Below, piece after piece: positions 8,740 to 15,900 of a DNA stretch of 18,859 bases; within the stretch, counting starts at the first letter, position 1, and each line of letters opens with the position of its first letter. The notes under the pieces were generated by a model, which was given only the letters and a program-made list of their open reading frames with translations, made no database searches and was not told where the DNA came from. Origin of the DNA: Bacteroidales bacterium (GTDB lineage: Bacteria > Bacteroidota > Bacteroidia > Bacteroidales > Muribaculaceae); the NCBI GenBank assembly GCA_900769345.1, contig CAAGGJ010000161.1:1-18859 (forward strand), given 5' to 3'. Made by a program: the position numbers and the translations under genes.

Positions 8740-9843
8740 ATGAGTCATCAAGTTAATAATGAGCCGTCGGTGTTGACGGAGCCGAAATATCGCAATGTGT
8801 TGATAACCCGATTTCGTCTTTTGGGCGATGTGGCGATGTCGATACCTGTGGTATATTCGGCTTGTGAGGCTCATCGTGATGTGCGATTTGTGATAGCCAC
8901 GCAGTCGGTGGCTTCCACTCTCTTTGTGAATGCTCCCGACAACCTCACTGTGGTGAGCATCGATCACAAAACCGAACTTAAGGGTTTCGCTGCCATTCGT
9001 GGCTTGGCGCGCCGTTTGGTAGATGAATATGGCATAGATGCTGTGGTGGATCTTCAGGGTGAATATCGCTCATGGCTGCTGTGTATGTGTCTGAGAATGT
9101 GTGGCGTGAAGAAGGTGGTACGCATCGATAAGGGCACAAAGGGTAAGCGTGCGTTGACTCGGCGTCGCAATAAACGTATGTTCCCGCTGGTCACTCAGCG
9201 CGACCGCTATCGCGAGGCGCTCAATCGCATGGGTTTCTCGTTCGATGAGACTTTTGCTTCGATCTACGGTGAGAGTACCAAGGGCGACCCTGCCGTTTTT
9301 GCTCACATAGCGCATGCCAAGCAGAGCGGTGAACGCTGGATAGCCGTTGCGCCATTTGCCAAGTGGAATGGCAAAATCTATCCGATGCACCTAATGGAGA
9401 AGGTGCTCGACCAGTTGTCGGCTGTGCCCGGTGCGCGACTTTTCTTGTTGGGTCAGGGCGATAATGAGCGCGATAAATTTCGTGAGTGGACAGCAAAATA
9501 TGCCAATGCCACGTCGCTTGCAGAGTGCCGCAATGGTTTCCCTGTGGAACTTGCTTTGCTGAGCCACTGCGATGTGATGCTTTCGATGGACAATATGAAT
9601 ATGCACTTGGCATCGCTCGTGAGAGTGCCTGTGGTATCGGTGTGGGGCGCTTCGCACCCATATTGTGGCTTTATGGGTTGGAAACAGGATGAGAAAAATG
9701 TGGTGCAACTCAATATGGCGTGCCGTCCGTGTTCGCTCTTTGGCGACAAGAAGTGCTATTATAACGATTTTTTCTGCCTTACAGGCATTCAACCTCAGAT
9801 GGTGGTCTCGGCGGTGCTGCGAGTGCTCGGTGCGCAACTGTAG
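8740..9843 (+). CDS. Glycosyltransferase family 9 (heptosyltransferase-like)
   Basis: A 367-residue GT-B fold glycosyltransferase of family GT9, the ADP-heptose:LPS heptosyltransferase family, acting at the cytoplasmic face of the inner membrane on lipopolysaccharide or related glycolipid. The N-terminal motif RFRLLGDVAMSIP carries Asp30, aligned with the conserved catalytic Asp of WaaC-type enzymes. The nucleotide-sugar half has PFAKWNGKIYP (about 205-215), LFLLGQGDNE (about 234-243) and the late motif SMDNMNMHLAS (282-292), a variant of the usual SxDTGxMH with Met-Asn replacing the Gly. A C-terminal cysteine cluster (C328, C331, C339, C346) resembles that of Bacteroidetes GT9 proteins. It has its own promoter just upstream. 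The donor sugar is not certain, since Bacteroidetes GT9 enzymes may use sugars other than heptose. Confidence 0.85.
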   Translation: MSHQVNNEPSVLTEPKYRNVLITRFRLLGDVAMSIPVVYSACEAHRDVRFVIATQSVASTLFVNAPDNLTVVSIDHKTELKGFAAIRGLARRLVDEYGIDAVVDLQGEYRSWLLCMCLRMCGVKKVVRIDKGTKGKRALTRRRNKRMFPLVTQRDRYREALNRMGFSFDETFASIYGESTKGDPAVFAHIAHAKQSGERWIAVAPFAKWNGKIYPMHLMEKVLDQLSAVPGARLFLLGQGDNERDKFREWTAKYANATSLAECRNGFPVELALLSHCDVMLSMDNMNMHLASLVRVPVVSVWGASHPYCGFMGWKQDEKNVVQLNMACRPCSLFGDKKCYYNDFFCLTGIQPQMVVSAVLRVLGAQL

Positions 9844-9859
9844 CCCTCCTCGGAGGCTA
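9841..9859 (+). terminator. Weak hairpin overlapping the GT9 stop codon
   Basis: TAGCC (9841-9845) pairs with GGCTA (9855-9859), with a bulged C and an inner TC/GA extension closing a CTCG loop. The stop codon TAG is inside the left arm. The sequence after it is AT-rich but has no clean T-run, so it may be an inefficient terminator or only an mRNA 3-prime stabiliser. Confidence 0.35.
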
Positions 9860-9935
9860 TATTTAGCATTTTGTGTATATATTTTACTCAATAATTCAGG
9901 TGACATATTTGTGTAATATTTCTGTAAAAATGCAC

Positions 9936-9975
9936 TTGGCTGATTATTAGTACAATAGATAATAGCCAATTGGCT
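9936..9975. repeat. Inverted repeat with a third arm
   Basis: TTGGCT-G-ATTAT at 9936-9947 pairs with ATAAT-AGCCAA at 9959-9969: 11 bp with one bulged G and an 11-nt loop. The right arm is followed at once by another TTGGCT (9970-9975), so 9964-9975 is a perfect 12-bp palindrome, AGCCAATTGGCT. This could be an RNA hairpin, a binding site for a dimeric regulator, or both. No protein gene overlaps it. Confidence 0.45.
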
Positions 9976-10019
9976 GAAATGTTAAATATTATCTTAAAAT
10001 TAATTAATAGTATATTAAA

Positions 10020-10047
10020 GAGTGTTGCATCTCTTGGTGCATTGCTC
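10020..10047 (+). other. Imperfect hairpin before the candidate small RNA
   Basis: GAGTGTTGCA (10020-10029) and TGCATTGCTC (10038-10047) pair over ten positions in RNA: seven Watson-Crick, two G-U and one U-U mismatch, with an 8-nt loop. The stem overlaps the -33 element of the downstream promoter candidate (10034-10036), so it could be the 3-prime hairpin of the upstream transcript, or a coincidence. Confidence 0.3.
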
Positions 10048-10064
10048 ATAACGATATATATTTG
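10034..10064 (+). promoter_or_regulatory. Bacteroidetes-type promoter in the GT9-epimerase gap
   Basis: TTG at 10034-10036, a 20-nt spacer, and TATATTTG at 10057-10064 (a full TAnnTTTG match). The predicted start is near 10071. No convincing gene follows before the strong terminator at 10196-10232, so the product would be a short RNA or an attenuated leader. Confidence 0.5.
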
Positions 10065-10070
10065 CATAAG

Positions 10071-10232
10071 CAAAAAGAAATAATACTGATATGGGTTTTG
10101 CGAGAGCAAGGCTCAGTCATAAGGAAAATATTCATAATTAGGTCATATAAATCAATGAACCTTTTTCTTGGTTTAGAAAAACGCAAAGAAGCCTTGGTGA
10201 TGATAATCTATCATCACCTTTTCTTTTTTTTT
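10071..10232 (+). ncRNA. Candidate small RNA or attenuated leader
   Basis: The interval runs from a promoter-predicted start to the end of a strong intrinsic terminator, about 160 nt. Inside it TTGC-GAGA-GCAA (hairpin with a GNRA tetraloop, about 10097-10108) competes with GAGC-AAG-GCTC over the same bases. There are short reading frames (16 codons at 10091-10141, and one from 10155 that runs through the terminator), but neither looks like a real protein. It could be a free small RNA, or a leader controlling read-through into the epimerase gene 108 nt after the terminator. I do not recognise it as a known RNA family. Confidence 0.4.
10196..10232 (+). terminator. Strong intrinsic terminator
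   Basis: A perfect 10-bp stem, GGTGATGATA (10196-10205) with TATCATCACC (10209-10218), closes a 3-nt loop and is followed directly by TTTTCTTTTTTTTT. This is a textbook rho-independent terminator on the plus strand. It is 353 nt past the GT9 stop codon and upstream of the epimerase, so it most naturally ends a separate short transcript or a long GT9 3-prime tail. Confidence 0.85.
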
Positions 10233-10275
10233 GAGCCCAATACGATGCCTGGCGGGCAAATAAAGGTCGATTCTA

Positions 10276-10307
10276 TTTGGGAAAGACGATAAATAGCACT
10301 AATTTTA
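10276..10307 (+). promoter_or_regulatory. Probable promoter for epimerase and GH18 genes
   Basis: TTTG at 10276-10279, a 20-nt spacer, and TAATTTTA at 10300-10307, one mismatch from TAnnTTTG. The predicted start near 10314 leaves a leader of about 26 nt before the ATG at 10340, the same geometry as at the GT9 gene. It lies after the terminator, so it would allow the epimerase unit to be transcribed independently. Confidence 0.5.
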
Positions 10308-10339
10308 CATTTTAAATAACATCAACAGATAATAAGAGA

Positions 10340-11350
10340 ATGGCAAAAAAGATATTGATAACCGGTGCAGGGGGCTTTATTGGGGGCTTTATAGTGGCTG
10401 AGGCGCTTAGTCGTGGCTATGAAACCTGGGCTGCTGTGCGCGCTACCACTTCGCTCCAATTTCTCACCGATCCGCGCATTAATTTCATAGAACTCGATTT
10501 CACTGAGCCCGACGACTTGCATAGTGCTCTAAAGGAACACATCGAGAAGAACGGCAAGTGGGACTATGTGGTGCACAATCTTGGCGCCACTAAGTGCATC
10601 AATTTCAATATGTTTCAGACCATCAATTGCGACTATATGAAGCTCTTGGTGGAAACCCTGCGCGACCTCGATGCCGTGCCTGAAGTGTTCTTGATGATGA
10701 GCAGCCTGAGCGTGATGGGTCAGGGCGACGATAAGAATTATACGCCTTTCAGCAAGAAGAGTATTCCCTTTCCCAACACTTTCTACGGCGTGTCGAAGTT
10801 CAATGCCGAGAGCTACTTGCGCTCCATTGCCGGCTTCCCCTACACCATATTTCGCTGCACAGGCGTGTATGGCCCGCACGAACGCGACTATTATCTGATG
10901 ATGAAGAGCATAAAGATGGGATTTGACTTCAGCGTGGGTTTCAGAAAGCAGATGCTCACCTTTATCTACGTCAAGGACTTGGCCACTGCCGTGCTCGACT
11001 CATTGGAGCATGGCGCAGCTCGTAAGGCTTACTTCATAAGCGAGCCGCGTGGCTACACCCAAAACGAATTTCGCAAGATAGTGGCGCGCAAACTCGGCAA
11101 GCGCTTGGTGCTGCCGGTGAAGTGTCCGCTATGGGTGGTAAAAATAGTGTGTCGCGTGGCTGAAACCATAGGCACGCTCACCATGAAGCCCAGTACGCTC
11201 AACGCCGACAAATTTAAAATAATGAAGCAGCGCAACTGGCTCTGCGACACCTCGGAGGCACAAGCCGACTTCGGTTTCGCCCCGAAATACGACCTCGAGG
11301 CGGGCGTGGAAGAAGCTATTGAATGGTATCGCTCGGCCGGTTGGCTCTGA
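10340..11350 (+). CDS. NAD-dependent epimerase/dehydratase (extended SDR)
   Basis: A 336-residue extended short-chain dehydrogenase/reductase of the NAD-dependent epimerase/dehydratase family, cytosolic. The nucleotide-binding motif GxxGxxG is GAGGFIG at residues 9-15. The catalytic Ser is in MMSSLSVMG (121-122), and YxxxK is Tyr149-Lys153 in FYGVSKF. The FRCTGVYGPHERD segment (171-183) is the usual substrate-loop entry. These residues indicate an active redox enzyme on a nucleotide-activated sugar or similar substrate; which sugar cannot be told. The Gly-Gly-rich start MAKKILITG fits the ATG at 10340. It is followed after 86 nt by a chitinase-type GH18 gene, likely in the same transcript. 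Alternative members of the fold (3-beta-HSD-like, dihydroflavonol reductase-like) cannot be excluded. Confidence 0.82.
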   Translation: MAKKILITGAGGFIGGFIVAEALSRGYETWAAVRATTSLQFLTDPRINFIELDFTEPDDLHSALKEHIEKNGKWDYVVHNLGATKCINFNMFQTINCDYMKLLVETLRDLDAVPEVFLMMSSLSVMGQGDDKNYTPFSKKSIPFPNTFYGVSKFNAESYLRSIAGFPYTIFRCTGVYGPHERDYYLMMKSIKMGFDFSVGFRKQMLTFIYVKDLATAVLDSLEHGAARKAYFISEPRGYTQNEFRKIVARKLGKRLVLPVKCPLWVVKIVCRVAETIGTLTMKPSTLNADKFKIMKQRNWLCDTSEAQADFGFAPKYDLEAGVEEAIEWYRSAGWL

Positions 11351-11353
11351 GCC

Positions 11354-11373
11354 GCTGTGCCACCGCAGTTTTT
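11354..11373 (+). terminator. Weak terminator-like stem after the epimerase
   Basis: CTGTG (11355-11359) pairs with CGCAG (11364-11368), with one G-U and a CCAC loop, followed by TTTTT (11369-11373). The stem is short, so at most it would cut down transcription into the downstream GH18 gene. No promoter match is seen before that gene, so complete termination here is unlikely. Confidence 0.25.
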
Positions 11374-11436
11374 ATCGCACCGCAGCAGATAAGCAGCAAA
11401 TCAATCATTAATAATAACTAAAGCTATATAGTAACC

Positions 11437-12453
11437 ATGAAAAGAACCATTTTGATAGCAATTTGCGTAATAGCCGCCATATTTGTGGCGAAGGAAGTGT
11501 ACGAAACCAATTTTGCCGACCGCCGCGTGGTGGTGGCTTATGTCACTGCGGGCAGCGATGTGATGCCCGATGCTTCGCTTATGACTCACATCAACTATGC
11601 ATTTGGGCATGTGGCTGACTCATTCGATAGCCTCGTCATCAGCCGCCCGGAGCGCCTCGACCAAATAGTGGCTCTCAAGCAGCAAAACAAGCAGCTTAAG
11701 GTGCTCATTTCGATAGGCGGATGGGAAAGCGGCAATTTCAGCGAGATGGCTGCCGACAGCACTCTCCGCACCCGATTCGTGCAGTCGTGCGTGGATGCCG
11801 TAAATCGTCATAATCTCGACGGCGTCGACATCGATTGGGAATATCCCACCAGTTCGGCTGCCGGAATATCTTCGAGCCCCGAGGATACTCAAAATTTCAC
11901 TCGCTTGATGCGCGACCTCCGTCAGGCTCTCGGCTCTAAAGTCCTGCTCACGTTTGCTTCGGTGGCTTCGGCTAAATATGTGGATTTCCCGGCTGTGTTG
12001 CCTTATCTCGACTTTGTGAATGTGATGTCGTACGATATGGCTGTGGTGCCTCGCCACCACTCTGCCTTACGCTCGACCGACGACGACTATATGACCATCG
12101 AAAAGGCCGTGCAATGCCACCTCGATGCCGGAGTGCCTGTCGACAAACTCGTGGTGGGCCTTGCATTCTACGGCAAAGGCTCTATACGCCCAAAACGCGG
12201 TACCGATATCGAAGTGTTTAAGAGCGAAAATGCTCTCACCGAGCATTGGAACGACGAAGGTCAGTATGCCTATCTCACCGACTCCCTCGGCAATGTGGTG
12301 TATAGCTTCGATAATGCCCAATCGCTTGCCGAAAAGTGCCGTTTTGCCAACAGCAAACACCTTCGTGGGGCTATGTATTGGGAATATTCGCGCAACGACT
12401 CCACTCACAACTTGAGCCGCGCCGTTTGGGACATTATTTCCCAAGACAAATGA
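11437..12453 (+). CDS. GH18 chitinase-type glycosidase with N-terminal anchor or signal
   Basis: A 338-residue family 18 glycoside hydrolase. A hydrophobic segment (residues 4-18) after a Lys-Arg start acts as a signal peptide or single membrane anchor; no lipobox cysteine is present. The catalytic barrel contains KVLISIGGW (88-96, the SxGG motif), the DxxDxDxE signature as DGVDIDWE (128-135, Glu135 acid/base), MSYDM, and the closing MYWEYS with the barrel Trp. All key acidic residues are intact. It is of the chitinase/spore-hydrolase type and clearly different from the endoglycosidase-like GH18 in the PUL. Likely substrates are beta-1,4-linked GlcNAc-containing glycans in the periplasm or envelope. 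It follows the epimerase by 86 nt and is probably co-transcribed. The natural substrate is unknown. Confidence 0.85.
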   Translation: MKRTILIAICVIAAIFVAKEVYETNFADRRVVVAYVTAGSDVMPDASLMTHINYAFGHVADSFDSLVISRPERLDQIVALKQQNKQLKVLISIGGWESGNFSEMAADSTLRTRFVQSCVDAVNRHNLDGVDIDWEYPTSSAAGISSSPEDTQNFTRLMRDLRQALGSKVLLTFASVASAKYVDFPAVLPYLDFVNVMSYDMAVVPRHHSALRSTDDDYMTIEKAVQCHLDAGVPVDKLVVGLAFYGKGSIRPKRGTDIEVFKSENALTEHWNDEGQYAYLTDSLGNVVYSFDNAQSLAEKCRFANSKHLRGAMYWEYSRNDSTHNLSRAVWDIISQDK

Positions 12454-12523
12454 TGGTGTTTACCGTAATATTTGCGGCTGATTGATAAGAGTGGCAGGGC
12501 GCAAGTTACGCTCGGATACAGAT

Positions 12524-12580
12524 GCACAGCGCTGACTTCATAGGCAGGAGTTCGCTCTGTGCTTTATTTCTGCCTATGGG
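12524..12580 (+). ncRNA. Candidate structured RNA, pseudoknot topology
   Basis: Two stems interleave. Stem A is GCACAG-CG (12524-12531) with CG-CT-CTGTGC (12553-12562): 8 bp with a 2-nt bulge. Stem B is TTCATAGGCAG (12537-12547) with CTGCCTATGGG (12570-12580): 9 perfect pairs plus 2 G-U. The order A5, B5, A3, B3, with connecting loops of 5, 5 and 7 nt, is that of an H-type pseudoknot. Stem B alone can also form a hairpin whose loop contains GAG-TTCG-CTC, a UUCG tetraloop. No clean T-run follows. It lies 70 nt after the GH18 stop codon. I do not recognise a known family, and chance pairing for stem A is possible. Confidence 0.4.
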
Positions 12581-12632
12581 AGTGATTTTGATGATTATTA
12601 GGAAATTTTGACATGTAAAATGCTAAAAATAT

Positions 12633-12667
12633 GCAGAAATGATGTAAAAAATAGAGCAAATTTCTGC
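12633..12667. repeat. 8-bp inverted repeat
   Basis: GCAGAAAT (12633-12640) and ATTTCTGC (12660-12667) are perfect complements around a 19-nt A-rich spacer. The left arm also complements ATTTCTGC at 12566-12573, which overlaps one arm of stem B of the candidate pseudoknot, so the two structures could compete. Confidence 0.4.
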
Positions 12668-12859
12668 TTGTGAGATAGAGCTATATCTGCGTGTTTTACG
12701 GCATATTGGCAATGGGTGCGTGTCGGAATTTTTGTGCAAGCGCATACGATGGCTGTCGGTTGCATAAAAGAGCGGGGTATCAAATATGGAAAAATGCCAC
12801 TTATAAAGATCGTTTCTGAATATGCATTAAATGTTTATCTATATTTTATTGCCAGATAA

Positions 12860-12889
12860 TTGGATTATTTGTAACTTAGCATACTTATC
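12860..12889 (+). promoter_or_regulatory. Possible promoter for the S8 protease
   Basis: TTG at 12860-12862, a 19-nt spacer, and TACTTATC at 12882-12889, which keeps TA and part of the TTTG of the Bacteroidetes -7 box. The predicted start near 12896 gives a leader of about 26 nt to the ATG at 12922. The -7 match is poor, so this is tentative. Confidence 0.3.
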
Positions 12890-12921
12890 ATTCATTTATT
12901 AACAAATCAATAGTAATTTTT

Positions 12922-15900
12922 ATGCACAAATTTTACAAATGGTTCACCATCGTAAGTTTTTTGATAGCTGCGATAGTGACAGTCAACGCTCAAAGCGTTG
13001 CCCCGACCAAGGGAGTTGTGCGCGTGAAATTGCAGACAGAAGTAGCCGCCAAGGTAGGCCAGGTGCAGCGAAAAGCCGAGAAGGGACGTTCGCTCACCGG
13101 AGTGGCCCGATTGGATGCAGCTACTCGAGAGATTAAGGCATATTCGATACGACCGATGTTGCCTCCCAATCCGAAGTTTGCAAAGCAACGTGCAGAATAT
13201 GGCCTTGATCGCTGGTATGTAATCGATTTCGATGAGAACGTATCGGTGGATCAGGCGCGTAAGATACTTGCATCTACGCCGGGCGTAGAGTTATCGGAAG
13301 AGATAGTGCCTATGCAGCTCAAGGAGGGCAATGGCTTTGCGCGACGATTAGCAAGTGCTTCACCGAAGGCGTCGTCGGGCGTTAGCTATATGTTTAACGA
13401 CCCTCGACTTCCCGACCAGTGGCATTATCAGAACTACGGCAATCTGAGCACATCGGTAGCCGGCGCCGACATCAACCTGTTTGAGGCGTGGAAGACCGAG
13501 ACCGGAAGCAGCAAAGTAGTGGTAGCCATCATCGACGGTGGTGTAGATTATCAGCACGAAGACCTTGCAGCCAACATGTGCGTCAATGTTGCGGAGCTTA
13601 ACGGCACACCGGGTGTTGACGACGACAACAATGGTTTTGTAGACGATATCTACGGATATAACTTCTGCACCAATAGTGGCGACGTTTATCCACACAACCA
13701 CGGTACACACGTGGCAGGAACTGTAGCGGCAGTCAGCAACAACGGCATCGGCGTGGCTGGTGTGGCCGGTGGTGACGGCACCGAAGGTTCGGGTGTGAAG
13801 ATGATATCGTGCCAGGTGTTTGACTCGCGTTCAGGCACATCGAGCGGTGATTTTGCCGCAGCGATAGTGTATGCAGCAGAGCGTGGTGCCACCATCGCCC
13901 AATGTTCGTGGGGATGGAGCGAGCCCGGCTACTGTGAGCAAGCCGTGCTCGACGCCATAGATTATTTCACCGAGACAGCGCGCTCCGACAACATGACCGG
14001 TGGCTTGTGTATCTTTGCAGCCGGTAACATGGGTTCGACAGGCGACTATTACCCCGCATGCTACGACAAAGTGCTTGCCGTTACGGCAATGACCAATGAG
14101 TTGATGCCTGCAAGCTACTCCAACTTTGGAGCATGGGCCGACATCATCGCTCCGGGCGGATTGCTCGACTATGGTGAGTCGGGTGGTGTGCTTTCTACCT
14201 TGCCAAGCAATGGCTACGGCTATTTGGAAGGAACATCGATGGCTACACCTCACGTATCGGGTATTGCTGCTCTTATACTTTCGAAGTATGGCAGCCCTAC
14301 ATTTGTAAGTTCGAGCTTGCGCACGCAGCTTGAGACATCGGTCAACGACTTCTACGGTTTCGGCAATAACGAGCAATACAGAGGTCTTTACGGATCGGGC
14401 TACATAGATGCAGCCAAAGCCCTTCAGATGGGCGACGGCGCAGCTCCTGAGGCAGTAGCCGACTTCTCTTTAGCAGCAGCTCAAGATTATATCTCGCTCA
14501 CATGGACCATTCCGGCATCGTCGGACAACAATGTGCACCATCACATCATCTACTACAGCGAGAGTCCGTTTACAGCTGCCGACAATCTGGGTGCTTTGAG
14601 CACTTCGGTAGCCGATACCAAGTTCTGCTCGTCGGGCGACAGCTTCACTCACGAAATCACCGGTTTGAAATCGCTTACCACCTATTATGTGGCAATAGCA
14701 GCCGTTAACCGTTGGGGCAATGCCTCGGCATTGTCGGAGGTGAAGACCATCAGCACCAATGCCGGTCCGAAGATGACTCTTGATGTGAGCTCGCTCAATA
14801 TGAATTCTACAGCCGCCGCTCCGGAGGCTAAAGCCACATTCAACATCGGCAATGACGACGAAGGTATCTTGAAGTGGGAAGCATACAAGCGCACCGTTTC
14901 GATGATTACCACCTCATCGGTTAGCCGTCCGATAGTGGGCAATGTTAAGCCTTACAGCGGCAAAATAGCCGGCTTGGTGGTAAAGAGCAGTGCATCAGCC
15001 ACTGTAACTCCCGAATATCTTGCCGAAGATTATCCAAAGGATATTAAATATTACTCGCAGTTGTGGGCATACATCGGTGATGAAGACCGCTCGTTGCCCA
15101 ACTCGATGGCACAATGGTTTAAGGTAGATGCCGACGCTTATCCCGACGGTTTCAACCTTACACATATCAATGTTGACGGCGATGGCTCGCGTTCGTTAGG
15201 CACCTTGCCTGTAGTGCAAATCTACAAGGGCGATGCCGCCATCTCATCGGCCACTTGTATAGCAGAGGTAACTCCATCGTTCTTCGCATACAACTTTCCT
15301 GTAGCATTGCCCGAGCAGATACACTTCGCACCGGGCGAATCGTTCTGGGTAGTGCTTCATTTCGAAGGCAACTTGGAGGTATATCCTCTCAGCATGGGAC
15401 TTGCCACATCTGAAACCGTGTCGCAATACAGCTACATGAGTAACGACAAGGGCAAGACATGGACACAACTTGCCCAAGCGCTCAAAGGCAGTATCTACGA
15501 GTCGCAGGCAACACAGATGGCATGGACCATCACTGCACGCTCTAACAATCCCGACTGGAGCGAAATGCTCGTGCTGAACCCGGCATCGGGCACAGTGCTC
15601 AAGGGAGAGACACAAGCCGTGGAGGTAACAGCCGACGGTACTAAGATGGTAAACGGCACCTATAAGCTCAAATTGCACTTGACCTCAAATGAGGGCGACG
15701 GCAACACCGAGCATCTGTTGCCTATTACCTATAAGGTGGCAGGCAATTTGCCTGAAATAGTAGTTCCCAAGATAGTGAACTTCGGTTCGCTGTTGGTGGG
15801 CGAGAGCAAGACAATAGAGGTAGAGGTGTTCAACCGCGGATATGGCCGCTTTGCAGGTTCGTCGTGGTCGCCTGGTTTGTACAGAAAGACCAACATAACA

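Larger units (their letters stand above)
12454..12921. other. Intergenic region rich in inverted repeats
   Basis: 468 nt between the GH18 stop and the protease start, without a believable gene. The left half is structured: GGGCG/CGCTC around 12497-12513, interleaved arms at 12524-12580, an 8-bp repeat at 12633-12667, and AGATA/TATCT near 12673-12689. The right half is AT-rich and carries a possible promoter. Confidence 0.5.

Noticed and set aside
10062..10292. A 76-codon plus-strand frame through the strong terminator
   Set aside because: It begins with TTG inside the -7 promoter box and reads across the terminator stem and T-run (giving Phe repeats). A leader-peptide role cannot be shown.
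12598..12783. A 61-codon minus-strand frame in the inverted-repeat gap
   Set aside because: No promoter, signal or domain, and it lies across inverted repeats. It is more likely non-coding, though a BLAST check for a conserved dispersed element would be worthwhile.
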